This document shows positions 27,709-39,688 of a stretch of DNA of 64,000 nucleotides, piece after piece (the first letter of the stretch is position 1; every line of letters starts with the position of its first letter). The notes beneath the pieces were generated by a model. The model saw nothing but the letters and a program-made list of their open reading frames with translations, had not been told where the DNA came from and ran no database searches. The stretch covers positions 100,677 to 164,676 of the forward strand of contig NZ_CYGX02000031.1 in the NCBI RefSeq assembly GCF_900019265.1, read 5' to 3'. This DNA comes from Paraburkholderia ribeironis. GTDB taxonomy: Bacteria; Pseudomonadota; Gammaproteobacteria; Burkholderiales; Burkholderiaceae. The position numbers and the translations under genes were made by a program.

Positions 27709-29211
27709 ATGAACGTCTCGAAACCCGAAGCTCGACCCGATGCAGGTTCCGCACCGGCCAAACGCGGTTTGCCGATCGGTTTGATCGCGAGCGTCGTCGC
27801 GATGATCGTGGTGCTGGCGCTGCCGCTGCCCGCGACGCTGCCGCCTGCCGGGCACCGCATGCTCGCCATTCTCGTGTTCGCCGTGGTCGTCTGGTTGACC
27901 GAGGCCATCTCGTATGAAGCCAGCGCGATCGTCATCACGTCGCTGATCGCGTTCCTGATCGGCACCGCGCCGACCATCAAGGACCCGAGCGTGCTGTACG
28001 GCACCTCGGCGGGCATCACCATGGCGCTGGCCGGCTTTTCGAATTCGGCGCTCGCGCTGGTGACCGGCGCCCTGTTCATCTCCGCGGCGATGACCATCAC
28101 GGGTCTCGACAAGCGCATCGCGCTCGTGACGCTGTCGTTGATCGGCACCACCACGCGGCGCATTCTGCTCGGCTCGATCGCCGTGACGATCGTGCTGTCG
28201 CTGGTGGTACCGAGCGCCACAGCGCGCAGCGCGTGCGTCGTGCCGATCATGATCGGCGTGATCTCGGCGTTCGGTGTCGACCGGCGCTCGAATATCGCCG
28301 CCGGCATCATGATCGTGGTCGCCCAGGCCACCAGCATCTGGAACGTCGGCATCCTGACGGCGGCCGCGCAAAATCTGCTGACCATCGGCTTCATGGACAA
28401 GATGCTCGGCGCACGCGTCACGTGGCTGGAGTGGCTGATTGCCGGCGCGCCCTGGGCGATCGTGATGTCGGCCGTGTTGCTCGTGATCGTGCTGAAAATG
28501 CTGCCGCCCGAAGCCGACAGCATCGCCGGCGGCAAAGAGGCAGTCGCGCACTCGCTGCGCGAACTCGGTTCGATGACCGGTCCGCAAAAGCGCCTGCTCG
28601 GCGTCGCCATCGGCCTGCTGTTCTTCTGGGCGACGGAAGGCAAGCTGCATCCGTTCGATACCACCTCCGTCACCTATGTGGGCCTCGTGATCCTGATGTT
28701 GCCGCGCATCGGCGTAATGGACTGGAAAACCGTGCAGAACCGCATTCCATGGGGCACCGTGATCGTCTTCGGGGTCGGCATCAGCCTCGGCACGGCCTTG
28801 CTCACCACGACCGCCGGCCAGTGGCTCGGCGACCTCGTCGCGCATCACACCGGCCTCGATCAGGCGAGCACGTTCACCGCGTTTGCGATTCTGTCAGCCT
28901 TCCTGATCGTCATTCACCTGGGTTTCGCGAGCGCCACCGCGTTGACTTCCGCGATGCTGCCGATCCTGATCTCCGTGCTGCAGTCCATGCAAGGCGACTT
29001 CAACCGCCTCGGCATGACGATGCTGCTCGGCTATGTGGTCAGCTTCGGTTTCATGCTGCCGATCAACGCGCCGCAAAACATGGTGTGCCTCGCCACGGAC
29101 ACGTTCAGCGCGCGCCAGTTCGCACGCGTCGGCATCGCGCTGACGATCTGCGGGTATCTGCTGCTCCTGCTGTTCGCCGCGACGTGGTGGCGATGGCTCG
29201 GCTGGCTGTGA
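27709..29211 (+). CDS. DASS/SLC13-family anion (dicarboxylate) symporter
   Basis: This 500-residue protein has 11-14 hydrophobic helices. Family features include the TEAISYEASAIVITSLIAFL segment, LVVPSATARSACVVPIMIGV (SNT-like signature region) and the C-terminal repeat ATALTSAMLPILIS with LPINAPQNMVC. Members import C4-dicarboxylates, citrate or sulfate with sodium. ATG at 27709 follows TAGGAG at eight bases. It is downstream of the GntR regulator and upstream of an alpha/beta-hydrolase, so a role with the sugar-diacid cluster is plausible but not shown. Confidence 0.87.
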   Translation: MNVSKPEARPDAGSAPAKRGLPIGLIASVVAMIVVLALPLPATLPPAGHRMLAILVFAVVVWLTEAISYEASAIVITSLIAFLIGTAPTIKDPSVLYGTSAGITMALAGFSNSALALVTGALFISAAMTITGLDKRIALVTLSLIGTTTRRILLGSIAVTIVLSLVVPSATARSACVVPIMIGVISAFGVDRRSNIAAGIMIVVAQATSIWNVGILTAAAQNLLTIGFMDKMLGARVTWLEWLIAGAPWAIVMSAVLLVIVLKMLPPEADSIAGGKEAVAHSLRELGSMTGPQKRLLGVAIGLLFFWATEGKLHPFDTTSVTYVGLVILMLPRIGVMDWKTVQNRIPWGTVIVFGVGISLGTALLTTTAGQWLGDLVAHHTGLDQASTFTAFAILSAFLIVIHLGFASATALTSAMLPILISVLQSMQGDFNRLGMTMLLGYVVSFGFMLPINAPQNMVCLATDTFSARQFARVGIALTICGYLLLLLFAATWWRWLGWL

Positions 29212-29268
29212 CGCGGGTGGCCATGCGATGGCGGCAAACCAGCGAACCCTCGCGCAACGGAGACCACG

Positions 29269-30087
29269 ATGCACCCCTTGACTGCCTCACACGACGACGA
29301 CCTCGAGCGATTCGCCGCGCAAGGGGCGCCGCCGCTGCCGCCATCGGACATGAGCGGCTACGTCGAGCACGACAACGCGCGCATCTGGTATGCGTCGTAT
29401 GGCGCTGGCGCGCCGGTGCTGCTGCTGCACGGTGGCCTTGGACATAGCGGCAACTGGGGCTATCAGATTGCGCCGCTGCTCGACGCGGGGCACCGCGTGG
29501 TGGTGCTCGACAGCCGCGGTCACGGCCGCAGCACGCGTGACGCGCGACCTTACCGCTACGAGTTGATGGCCACCGATGTGCTGGCCGTGATGGACACGTT
29601 GCAGCTGGACAGGGCCGCGATGGTGGGCTGGAGCGACGGCGCGTGCGTCGCGATGGTGCTCGGCATCGTTGCCCCTGAGCGGGTGGCGGGCGTGTTCTTC
29701 TTCGGCTGCAACATGGACCCGAGCGGCACGAAGGAGTTTGTGCTGACACCGACGATCGACCGCTGTTTCAGCCGGCACGCGAAAGACTACGCGCAACTGT
29801 CGGCGACACCGGACGACTTCGACGCGTTCGTCGGCGCGGTCAGCGAAATGATGCGAACGCAGCCCAATTATCCGGCGCATGAGCTGGCTCGCATCCGCGT
29901 GCCGGTTGCGATCGTGCAGAGCGAGCACGACGAGTTCATCAAGCCTGAGCACGCCGACTATCTCGCTCGCACGATTCCCGGCGCGGACTTGATTCTGCTG
30001 CGAGACGTCAGCCATTTCGCGCCGCTGCAAAGACCGGCGCAATTCAATCGCGTCCTGCTCGGATTCCTGCGCCGGGTGCTCGCCTGA
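29269..30087 (+). CDS. Alpha/beta-hydrolase fold protein
   Basis: The protein has 272 residues. The HGG oxyanion segment VLLLHGGLGHSGNW, the VLDSRGHGRS strand and the nucleophile elbow GWSDGACVAMVL (G-x-S-x-G) are present. The acid lies in IVQSEHDEF and the catalytic His in LLRDVSHFAPLQ. The start has GGAG upstream. It lies 57 bases after the SLC13-type gene and is probably co-transcribed. It may hydrolyse a lactone or ester feeding the diacid pathway; that is inference from position. Confidence 0.87.
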   Translation: MHPLTASHDDDLERFAAQGAPPLPPSDMSGYVEHDNARIWYASYGAGAPVLLLHGGLGHSGNWGYQIAPLLDAGHRVVVLDSRGHGRSTRDARPYRYELMATDVLAVMDTLQLDRAAMVGWSDGACVAMVLGIVAPERVAGVFFFGCNMDPSGTKEFVLTPTIDRCFSRHAKDYAQLSATPDDFDAFVGAVSEMMRTQPNYPAHELARIRVPVAIVQSEHDEFIKPEHADYLARTIPGADLILLRDVSHFAPLQRPAQFNRVLLGFLRRVLA

Positions 30088-30489
30088 TTCGGATGAAGAA
30101 GCGCTGCGAGTGGCCGTGGCGCGCCGCCCGTGCTTTCAGGGTCGCACCGGGCGCGAAAATTTCATGATACGAAACGATCCGTTGCTTCGTAAAAAGTCGT
30201 GGTGCGTGGCACAAATGCGGCATTTCGCAATGTCGCCCCACGTTGCACATCGCAAAATGAAATTCGCAAATCATTATTTTTAAAGGATATTTTTTAATAA
30301 AACGAACTGTTTGACGCCCACTTGCGCCGCAATGCGCTGACGTAGACTCTTTCACAAGAGCAGGCGCTTCAGCGCAGTCGAGTGGATGGGACGGAAAAAA
30401 CGCCGTCTGACCGGTCCTCCAACTTGCGCACGAAGCCGCCACGGCACCGCGGTTTTTTTATTGGCTTTATTGGCAATTGGGAGACAAAA
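30088..30489. other. Long leader / intergenic region upstream of a small gene
   Basis: About 400 bases. An AT-rich block at about 30268-30305 suggests a promoter. A GACGG/CCGTC hairpin (30390-30407) and a terminator-like hairpin (30433-30459) precede the small gene, so the transcript may have a structured leader. No open frame in it looks like protein. Confidence 0.4.
30433..30459 (+). terminator. Intrinsic terminator or attenuator ahead of the 74-residue gene
   Basis: A seven-pair stem AAGCCGC / GCGGTTT with a nine-base loop runs straight into a seven-T tract, only about 30 bases before the ATG at 30490. It could end transcription from the hydrolase gene or attenuate the small gene. Confidence 0.5.
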
Positions 30490-30714
30490 ATGAAAGGCTT
30501 TCGCTTTGGTTCGACCGAGGGAGCGTTCTACATTTTGCCGGGACAAGATGGTTGGGAGGCAACCTACGGCAACGAAACGCTCGGTGAGTTCGCCACCCCG
30601 CAACAGGCGGCTGACGACCTTGCGCGCGGCCTGACCTGCTCGCTGTCCGAAGTCGACACGTCGACACTCGAAATTCCAGACAAACTCGCCGATTGGGAAA
30701 TCGTTCACGTGTGA
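30490..30714 (+). CDS. Small conserved-looking hypothetical protein
   Basis: This 74-residue acidic protein begins MKGFRFGSTEGAFYILPGQD and ends DKLADWEIVHV. It has no signal peptide or membrane helix. The first half looks like beta-strands (GWEATYGNETLGEFATPQQA), followed by one helix. A GGGAG site lies seven bases upstream, and codon use is like its neighbours, so it is a real gene. I do not recognise a characterised family. Confidence 0.75.
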   Translation: MKGFRFGSTEGAFYILPGQDGWEATYGNETLGEFATPQQAADDLARGLTCSLSEVDTSTLEIPDKLADWEIVHV

Positions 30715-30749
30715 GCGCGGGCATGAACGCTAGCCACGTGAGAGCAGAA

Positions 30750-30781
30750 ATGACGATGGCGCTCGAGAGCGCCATCGTCAT
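30750..30781. terminator. Bidirectional terminator-like hairpin
   Basis: A near-perfect 32-base palindrome (15-pair stem, two-base loop; one arm is ATGACGATGGCGCTC) lies between the convergent small gene and icd. The T-run is weak on both sides (GTTT on plus; TTTCTGCTC on minus), so it is terminator-like rather than classic. Confidence 0.6.
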
Positions 30782-30842
30782 GTTTACCGCCTACTGCAGT
30801 GCGTACTGCGTTGCTTTCGCACGCTTCGCGAGCTTCGGGACG

Positions 30843-33453
<2,611 letters not shown>

Positions 33454-34479
33454 TTGGTGCGCACCGGCGTCTTCGCCATCCGTAAGAACACGCTGGCATT
33501 GGGCGCGGTCTGCCTCGCGTCGCTGATGTTCGGCCTGGAAATCTCCAGCGTGCCGGTGATCCTGCCCACACTCGAACACGTGCTGCACGGCGACTTCAAG
33601 GGCATGCAGTGGATCATGAATGCGTACACGCTCGCGGTGACGACCGTGCTGATGGCGACCGGTACGCTGGCGGACCGCTACGGCCGTCGCAGGATGTTTG
33701 TCATCGGCATCGCTCTCTTCGGCATCACGTCGCTGATCTGCGGACTCGCGCAGACCGTGCCGATGCTGATCGCCGCGCGTCTGATGCAAGGTGCAAGCGG
33801 CGGCGCGATGCTCATCTGTCAGGTGGTCGTGCTTTCGCACCAGTTCAGCGACGGCCCCGAGCGCGCCCGCGCGTTCAGCGCATGGGGCATCATTTTCGGC
33901 ATCGGCCTCGGCTTCATGCTGATGAAACTCGGCAGCGGCGTCGCGCATGCGGGTGTAACGGCGATGCTGCCTGGTTGCGTGCTCGCCGGCGCCGGCCTCG
34001 GCCTCACCAACACGCCTGTGACGAATACGACGACCGCCTCGGTGCCCACGCAGCGAGCAGGCATGGCATCCGGCATCGACATGAGTGCGCGGATGATTAC
34101 GCTCGCGATCAACATTGCGTTGATGGGAACCGTCCTGGTCGGCGGCATTCTCTACCATCTGAAGACAAGCGTGCCGGCCACGCTCGACATGGCGGAACTC
34201 GGTCGGCTGGCGGAAAGAATTGCAGCGGGAGATGTTGAAGCGACCCGCGTTGAAGCGACCCGCGCGGCAATCCCGGCGCTCGCACGGATCGATCCGTCTG
34301 GCAGCATTGTGCACGCTGCGTTGATGCGGAGTTTCGGTTGGGTGATGGTGTATGGCGGGGCCGGCGTGTGGGTGCTCGCCGCGCTCAGTTTCGTGATATC
34401 GGGGAGCGCCTCGCGAAGGCTGAACAGAAAGCGCACACCCCCTGCCGCGCAGCGGGCCGCCCGCTGCGATTCATGCTAG
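33454..34479 (+). CDS. DHA2-type MFS transporter with a large in-frame internal deletion
   Basis: The protein has 341 residues against about 480-510 for the family. The N-terminal part is normal: TLALGAVCLASLMFGLEISS, TGTLADRYGRRRMF (motif A) and ARLMQGASGGAMLICQVV. After AWGIIFGIGLGF (about 33908) it jumps to MLMKLGSGVAHAGVTAMLPG then AGAGLGLTNTPVTNTTTASV, which belongs to a late helix, so roughly 150 residues and six helices are gone without loss of frame. The start is TTG at 33454 followed by GTG. It is unlikely to work as an exporter and is probably a decaying gene. Confidence 0.75.
   Translation: MVRTGVFAIRKNTLALGAVCLASLMFGLEISSVPVILPTLEHVLHGDFKGMQWIMNAYTLAVTTVLMATGTLADRYGRRRMFVIGIALFGITSLICGLAQTVPMLIAARLMQGASGGAMLICQVVVLSHQFSDGPERARAFSAWGIIFGIGLGFMLMKLGSGVAHAGVTAMLPGCVLAGAGLGLTNTPVTNTTTASVPTQRAGMASGIDMSARMITLAINIALMGTVLVGGILYHLKTSVPATLDMAELGRLAERIAAGDVEATRVEATRAAIPALARIDPSGSIVHAALMRSFGWVMVYGGAGVWVLAALSFVISGSASRRLNRKRTPPAAQRAARCDSC
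34234..34263 (+). repeat. 15-base perfect tandem duplication in the truncated transporter gene
   Basis: GTTGAAGCGACCCGC occurs twice in a row, giving VEATR-VEATR in a loop of the truncated transporter. It is in frame. Confidence 0.9.
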
Positions 34480-34485
34480 ACGCCA

Positions 34486-34521
34486 GTGCCCGGCAAGCCG
34501 TCATGAAGGCTTGCCGGGCAC
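34486..34521. terminator. Strong hairpin between convergent genes
   Basis: A 14-pair stem (GTGCCCGGCAAGCC / GGCTTGCCGGGCAC) with an eight-base loop lies between the ends of the truncated transporter and mhpC. No T-run follows on either strand, so it may be an end-of-operon stabilising hairpin rather than an intrinsic terminator. Confidence 0.5.
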
Positions 34522-34552
34522 CAGTGGCAAAAAGACAAACGGACAACCAGAC

Positions 34553-35434
34553 TTACCTGCCCAGAAACTCGACGACCATGCGGTTGAACTTGTCCGCATG
34601 CTCCCACTGCGCCCAATGCCCGCAGCGGCTGAAGATATGCATGTCCGCATTCTGCATCCCGGCGACAAGGCGCAGGCCCACATCCATCGGCACGAAGCGA
34701 TCGTCGCGCCCCCAGATCACCAGCGTCGGCGCGGCCACTTCGCCGAGTCGCGGACCGAAATCGTTGAACTGCTTCGGATTGGCCGCGAGACTCGCGACAA
34801 AGTTCTCCAGGTGGTCGCGGCGCGCGAGCATATTGTCGAGCCGTGCCTGCATCAGATCCGGCGTGAGCGCTTTGGAGTCGAACACGAACACGTCCATCAT
34901 GCGCTGCAGGTTCTCGATCGTCGGATTCCGGTAAAGCCCTTGCAGCAGCTTGATGCCTTCGGTCGGCATCGGCACGAACTGGCTGGGACCGCCCGTGCCG
35001 CCACCCATCAGCACGAGCTTGCCGACGCGCTGCGGTTCGGCAAGCGCGAACGCCACCGCGCTATGGCCGCCCATCGAGTTGCCGATGATATGCACACGCG
35101 GGATGTCGAGCGCATCGAGCAGCCCCTTCAGCGAACGCGCGTTGAGTTCGGAGCGCGAGCCCTTGCACACGATCGGATCGCTCTTGCCCCAGCCGAAGCA
35201 ATCCATCAGGATGACCCGATAGCCCGCCGCGACGAGCGGCTCGACATTGCGATTGAAGTTCGCCCAGCCAGTCGCGCCCGGCCCCGAGCCGTGCAGCATC
35301 ACGACCGTTTCCTTGCCCTGGCCCTTGCCCTGGCCCGCGTCGTTGTAGTGCAGTTGCATCTCACGACCGTCTTCAATGATGCGAACGAATCGGCTGGTGG
35401 ATGCTTCGGTGATTGCCGGTGCTTGCGAGCTCAT
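34553..35434 (-). CDS. mhpC: 2-hydroxy-6-oxonona-2,4-dienedioate hydrolase
   Basis: This 293-residue alpha/beta hydrolase cleaves the meta-cleavage product of 2,3-dihydroxyphenylpropionate to 2-hydroxypenta-2,4-dienoate and succinate. Visible: [16 protein letters not shown] (oxyanion), the nucleophile elbow [15 protein letters not shown], the acid in [11 protein letters not shown] and the His in [20 protein letters not shown] at 35434 has AAAGGAA upstream. It is the last gene of the mhp operon, after mhpT, unlike the E. coli order A-B-C-D-F-E-T. A 12-base duplication near the N-terminus gives GQGKGQGK. Confidence 0.94.
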   Translation of the reverse strand: MSSQAPAITEASTSRFVRIIEDGREMQLHYNDAGQGKGQGKETVVMLHGSGPGATGWANFNRNVEPLVAAGYRVILMDCFGWGKSDPIVCKGSRSELNARSLKGLLDALDIPRVHIIGNSMGGHSAVAFALAEPQRVGKLVLMGGGTGGPSQFVPMPTEGIKLLQGLYRNPTIENLQRMMDVFVFDSKALTPDLMQARLDNMLARRDHLENFVASLAANPKQFNDFGPRLGEVAAPTLVIWGRDDRFVPMDVGLRLVAGMQNADMHIFSRCGHWAQWEHADKFNRMVVEFLGR

Positions 35435-35470
35435 GTTGAATTCCTTTCTTTCACGAGTTGAATAATCGCG

Positions 35471-35492
35471 GACTCGCCATCGATGGCGAGTC
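35471..35492. repeat. 22-base perfect palindrome between mhpT and mhpC
   Basis: GACTCGCCATC followed by its exact reverse complement lies in the 86-base gap between mhpT and mhpC. There is no T-run. It could be an RNA-processing or stability hairpin, a partial terminator that sets mhpC dosage, or a protein site. Confidence 0.7.
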
Positions 35493-35520
35493 TGCTCAAG
35501 TGTGTCAGGTTGCGGCTCTA

Positions 35521-36753
35521 CTACACGGCAGCCGCGGTATAACGAGGCGCGGATTTGCCGACCACGAGCCATGCCGCGACCGCCGCGACGACGATCAACG
35601 GAATGCTCGCGCTCAACAGCACCGAAGCGCCTTGACCAATGGCGAGCAACTGGCCCGCGATCAGAGGCCCGAGAATCGAACCCAGGCGCCCCACGGCCAC
35701 GGCGGCGCCCACGCCGGTGCCACGCACGTCCGTCGGGTAAAGGCTGCTGGCGAGCGCGTACAACACCGACTGCCCGCCGACCAGAAACAGCCCTGCCAGC
35801 AAGCCGCCCCACGCCATCGAGGTGCCGCCGCTCGCGCCCAGCAGCGCCGCCAGCGCGACGACGATGCCCAGATACATGCCCGCCACCGTGCGACGACGGC
35901 CGACCCGGTCCATCAGGCTCGCGATCGCAATTGCGCCGATCCCGCCGCCGATGTTGAACATCATCTGCACCACGCTCGACTGCACCCGCGTGAGACCGCG
36001 GCTCAACACCAGCGAGGGCAGCCAGTTGATGAGGAAGTACAGCACGATGAGCGTGCCCAGGTAGCTGATCCACAACGCCACGGTGGTGCCGGCGCGGCCC
36101 TCCTGCCACAATGCGCGCGCCACGCCAGCCTTGGGCTCGCGCGACGCGCTGCGCGTCGAACGCGCCGCCACGAACTGCGACGACTCGCGCAGAAACAGTG
36201 CGAGCAACGGCAGCACCAGCAGAGGCCCGACCCCGCCGACGTAAAAGATATGCCGCCAGCCTTCATCGCCCGGACTGACGATGCCGATCACCGCCGCGAG
36301 CGCCGCACCGAACGGCATGCCGCAATACATCGCCCCCACCGCCGTGTTGCGCTGATGCGGCTGCGCGGCTTCCGCGCACAGCGCGATCAGGTTCGGCATC
36401 GCGGCGCCGAGGCCGAGCCCCGTCAGAAAACGCGCCGCCAGCAGGCTGTTGAGGTCCCACACCTGGGTGGTCGCGATCGAGAAGAGGCCGAACAGCGCCA
36501 CCGAAAACATCAGCACGCGTTTGCGTCCCAGCTTGTCGGCGAGACGTCCGCCGATCGCCGCGCCGGGCAGCAGCCCGAGCGCGCCGATGCTGAACGCCCA
36601 GCCCATCTGCGCGACCGCGAGATGAAATTCGCGCGCCATACGCGGCGCGGCGACGCCGGTCGATTGCAGGTCCAGCCCTTCCAGTAACGCGACGATGAGG
36701 CACAGCCCGATGGTGAGGGCGCCGCTTTCCGATCGATTCGTTGATTGCCGCAT
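35521..36753 (-). CDS. mhpT: MFS transporter for 3-(3-hydroxyphenyl)propionate
   Basis: This 410-residue 12-helix permease belongs to the aromatic acid:H+ symporter family. Motifs: [21 protein letters not shown] in TM1 (with the family D/E-G-x-D pattern), [18 protein letters not shown] (motif A), [20 protein letters not shown] in TM4 and the second motif A-like [17 protein letters not shown] at 36753 follows GGAG. It is inside the mhp operon between mhpE and mhpC, so import of 3-hydroxyphenylpropionate or the cinnamate analogue is the natural role. Confidence 0.92.
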   Translation of the reverse strand: MRQSTNRSESGALTIGLCLIVALLEGLDLQSTGVAAPRMAREFHLAVAQMGWAFSIGALGLLPGAAIGGRLADKLGRKRVLMFSVALFGLFSIATTQVWDLNSLLAARFLTGLGLGAAMPNLIALCAEAAQPHQRNTAVGAMYCGMPFGAALAAVIGIVSPGDEGWRHIFYVGGVGPLLVLPLLALFLRESSQFVAARSTRSASREPKAGVARALWQEGRAGTTVALWISYLGTLIVLYFLINWLPSLVLSRGLTRVQSSVVQMMFNIGGGIGAIAIASLMDRVGRRRTVAGMYLGIVVALAALLGASGGTSMAWGGLLAGLFLVGGQSVLYALASSLYPTDVRGTGVGAAVAVGRLGSILGPLIAGQLLAIGQGASVLLSASIPLIVVAAVAAWLVVGKSAPRYTAAAV

Positions 36754-36853
36754 AAAAGTCTCCGATATTGAATCAGCATCGCTCTGGTGGCGATCTTGCT
36801 GGGGTATCGACCTCGCACGGCCAGCATGCGGCCAGCCGTGCAAGGTCAGTTCG

Positions 36854-37882
36854 TCACGCAACGGCCTCCTTGCTGGACGCGCGCATCAAATCGAGCGCCA
36901 CGTCGACGATCATGTCTTCCTGGCCACCCACCATGCGGCGCTTGCCCAGTTCGACGAGAATGTCCACGGTCTTCAGGCCGTACTTCTTCGCGGCCACTTC
37001 CGAATGGCGCAGGAAGCTCGAATACACGCCTGCATAACCGAGCGCGAGCGTCTCGCGGTCCACGCGCACCGGCCGGTCCTGCAGCGGACGCACGATGTCG
37101 TCGGCGGCGTCCATCAGCGTGTAGAGATCGGTGCCGTGATTCCAGCCCATGCGCTCGGCCGCCGCGATGAACACCTCGAGCGGCGCGTTGCCCGCACCCG
37201 CGCCCATGCCCGCGAGCGACGCGTCGATGCGGTCGCAGCCTTCTTCCACCGCGACGATCGAGTTCGCCACGCCCAGCGACAGGTTGTGGTGCGCATGCAT
37301 GCCCGTCTGCGTTTCGGGTTTCAGCACGGCCTTCACCGCGCGGAACCGGTCGCGCACGTCGTTCATCGTCAGCGCGCCGCCCGAATCGACCACGTAGATG
37401 CAGGTCGCGCCGTAGCTTTCCATCTTCTTCGCCTCGACGGCGAGATTCTCCGGCGTGGTCATGTGGCTCATCATCAGGAAGCCGACGGTGTCCATGCCGA
37501 GTTCGCGTGCGTATTCGATGTGCTGCTTCGAGATGTCCGCCTCGGTGCAGTGCGTGGCGACGCGCACGATGCGCGCGCCCGCCTGATATGCCGCCTTCAG
37601 GTCGTGAATCGTGCCGATGCCCGGCAAGAGCAGCGTCGCGATCTTCGCGTGCGTGACCACATCGGCCACCGCCTCGATCCATTCGAGGTCGCTGTGTGCG
37701 CCAAAGCCGTAGTTGAAGCTCGACCCCTGCAGGCCGTCGCCATGCGCGACTTCGATCGAATCGACCTTCGCGCGGTCCAGCGCGCGGGCGATGTCCTGCA
37801 CGTTCTGGATAGAGTACTGATGACGGATCGCGTGGCTGCCGTCGCGCAGCGTCACGTCGGAGATATAGAGTTTCTTGTCCAT
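36854..37882 (-). CDS. mhpE: 4-hydroxy-2-oxovalerate aldolase
   Basis: This 342-residue member of the HMGL-like/DRE-TIM family splits 4-hydroxy-2-oxovalerate into pyruvate and acetaldehyde. The signature [15 protein letters not shown] at the N-terminus, metal His residues in [15 protein letters not shown] and [15 protein letters not shown] are present, as is the C-terminal communication domain that binds MhpF. It starts with AAGGAG overlapping the mhpF stop, 12 bases after it. The aldolase/dehydrogenase pair channels acetaldehyde. Confidence 0.96.
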   Translation of the reverse strand: MDKKLYISDVTLRDGSHAIRHQYSIQNVQDIARALDRAKVDSIEVAHGDGLQGSSFNYGFGAHSDLEWIEAVADVVTHAKIATLLLPGIGTIHDLKAAYQAGARIVRVATHCTEADISKQHIEYARELGMDTVGFLMMSHMTTPENLAVEAKKMESYGATCIYVVDSGGALTMNDVRDRFRAVKAVLKPETQTGMHAHHNLSLGVANSIVAVEEGCDRIDASLAGMGAGAGNAPLEVFIAAAERMGWNHGTDLYTLMDAADDIVRPLQDRPVRVDRETLALGYAGVYSSFLRHSEVAAKKYGLKTVDILVELGKRRMVGGQEDMIVDVALDLMRASSKEAVA

Positions 37883-37894
37883 GTGAAAGTCTCC

Positions 37895-38836
37895 TTATGC
37901 CTGCACGAGCGATTGCGCCATGCGCTCGGCGGTGGCGAGCGCGGCCGAAGTCATGATGTCGAGATTGCCTGCATAGGCAGGCAGGTAGTGCGCGGCGCCT
38001 TCCACTTCGAGGAACACCGAAGTCTTCAGGCCGCTGAAGCGGCCCAGGCCCGGAATGTTCAGCGGCGCGCTCGCGGGGATTTCGTCGAACTGCACCTTCT
38101 GCTTCAGACGGTAGCCGGGCACGTACGCGTGCACGGCGGCGGCCATCGCCTCGATCGACTGCTCGACCTTCTCGCGATCGGCAAGCTCCGAGAGCGTGTA
38201 GACGGTGTCGCGCATCATCACCGGCGGCTCGGCCGGGTTGAGCACGATGATCGCCTTGCCCTTCGCCGCGCCGCCGACCACCTCGATCGCCTTCGAAGTC
38301 GTCTCGGTGAACTCGTCGATGTTTGCGCGCGTGCCCGGACCCGCCGACCTGCTGCTGATCGAAGCCACGATCTCCGCGTAGTGCACCTTCGCGACGCGCG
38401 ACACCGCCGCGACCATCGGGATGGTCGCCTGACCGCCGCACGTGACCATGTTCACGTTGGGCGCGTCGATATGCGCGTCGAGATTGACCACCGGCACGCA
38501 GTACGGACCGATCGCCGCGGGCGTGAGGTCGATCACGCGGATCGATGGCTTGAGCTTGCGCAGCAGCGCATCGTTTTTGACGTGCGCGCCGGCCGACGTG
38601 GCATCGAACACGAAGTCGATCTCGTTGAAAACGGGCAGACGCGTAAGCCCTTCCACGCCTTCGTGGGTGGTCGCCACGCCCAGGCGCGCGGCACGGGCCA
38701 GACCGTCCGAATCCGGATCGATACCGACCATCGCGGCCATTTCCAGATGCTTGCCATGCCGCATGATCTTGATCATCAGATCGGTGCCGATGTTGCCCGA
38801 GCCGATGATCGCGGCCTTGAGTTTTTCGGTTGCCAT
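37895..38836 (-). CDS. mhpF: Acetaldehyde dehydrogenase (acylating)
   Basis: This 313-residue protein converts acetaldehyde, NAD and CoA to acetyl-CoA and partners with MhpE. It has the Rossmann start [21 protein letters not shown], the catalytic Cys in [20 protein letters not shown], and the C-terminal block [25 protein letters not shown] lies upstream of ATG 38836. It is closely spaced with mhpD (24 bases) and mhpE (12 bases). Confidence 0.96.
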   Translation of the reverse strand: MATEKLKAAIIGSGNIGTDLMIKIMRHGKHLEMAAMVGIDPDSDGLARAARLGVATTHEGVEGLTRLPVFNEIDFVFDATSAGAHVKNDALLRKLKPSIRVIDLTPAAIGPYCVPVVNLDAHIDAPNVNMVTCGGQATIPMVAAVSRVAKVHYAEIVASISSRSAGPGTRANIDEFTETTSKAIEVVGGAAKGKAIIVLNPAEPPVMMRDTVYTLSELADREKVEQSIEAMAAAVHAYVPGYRLKQKVQFDEIPASAPLNIPGLGRFSGLKTSVFLEVEGAAHYLPAYAGNLDIMTSAALATAERMAQSLVQA

Positions 38837-38860
38837 TTCAGTCCTCAGTCGAGTGCTTGC

Positions 38861-39670
38861 TTATGCGGAAAAAGTCGCGCGGACGCTGCCGAGCCCGTCG
38901 ATCTGCGCGCTGAAGGCGCCGGGCTGCGTCACCGCGACCATCGGGCCGAGTGCGCCGGTCATCAGCACATCGCCCGCGCGCAGCGGCGTACCGAGCTGGA
39001 CCATGCGGTCCGCGAGCCAGATGGCGGCGTTCAGCGGGTTGCCGAGGCACGCGGAGCCGTTGCCGCGCGACAATACTTCGGTGTCCTGCGAAAGCGTCAT
39101 CGCGCAGGCTGCCAGATCGATGTCGCGCAGCGGCACCGGGCGGCTGCCGAGCACGAAGCGCGCGCTCGATGCGTTGTCCGCCACGGTATCGACGAAGCGG
39201 ATATTCCAGCCCTCGATGCGGCTGTCGACCACTTCGATCGCCGCGACCGCGTAGGCGGTAGCGCGGATCAGGTCGGCGTAGGTGTGCTTCTCGTGCGTGA
39301 GGTCGTGCTCGAGCACGAGCGCAATCTCCGCTTCGACCTTCGGCTGGATCAGCTCGCCGAGCGGGATCGGCTGGTTGTCGCCATACGCCATCGAAGCGAA
39401 CAGCGCGCCGAAGTCGGGCTGGTCAACGCCGAGCTGCTTCTGCACCGCCGGCGAGGTCAGGCCGATCTTGCGCCCGACGATGCGCTCGCCCGCCGCCACG
39501 CGCGCCGCGACGTTCAGCTGTTGCACCGCGTACGCAAGTTGCGTAGCGTCGGCCGCATTCTGCAGACCGGCGAAACATGCATCGTCGCGCAACGGTGCGA
39601 TCGTCTGACGCGTGCGTTCGGATTCGCGCAGCCGCAAGGCCAGCGCTTCGACATGACTGGGAGTGTTCAT
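38861..39670 (-). CDS. mhpD: 2-keto-4-pentenoate hydratase
   Basis: This 269-residue fumarylacetoacetase-fold hydratase adds water to 2-hydroxypenta-2,4-dienoate to give 4-hydroxy-2-oxovalerate. Metal ligands are visible in KVEAEIALVLEHDL and in the following AIEVVDSRIEGWNIRFVDTV block, and the late segment ACLGNPLNAAIWLADRMVQLG is typical. AGGAA precedes ATG 39670. It lies 18 bases after mhpB. Confidence 0.95.
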   Translation of the reverse strand: MNTPSHVEALALRLRESERTRQTIAPLRDDACFAGLQNAADATQLAYAVQQLNVAARVAAGERIVGRKIGLTSPAVQKQLGVDQPDFGALFASMAYGDNQPIPLGELIQPKVEAEIALVLEHDLTHEKHTYADLIRATAYAVAAIEVVDSRIEGWNIRFVDTVADNASSARFVLGSRPVPLRDIDLAACAMTLSQDTEVLSRGNGSACLGNPLNAAIWLADRMVQLGTPLRAGDVLMTGALGPMVAVTQPGAFSAQIDGLGSVRATFSA

Positions 39671-39688
39671 AGCAGGTTCCTGGTTCGG

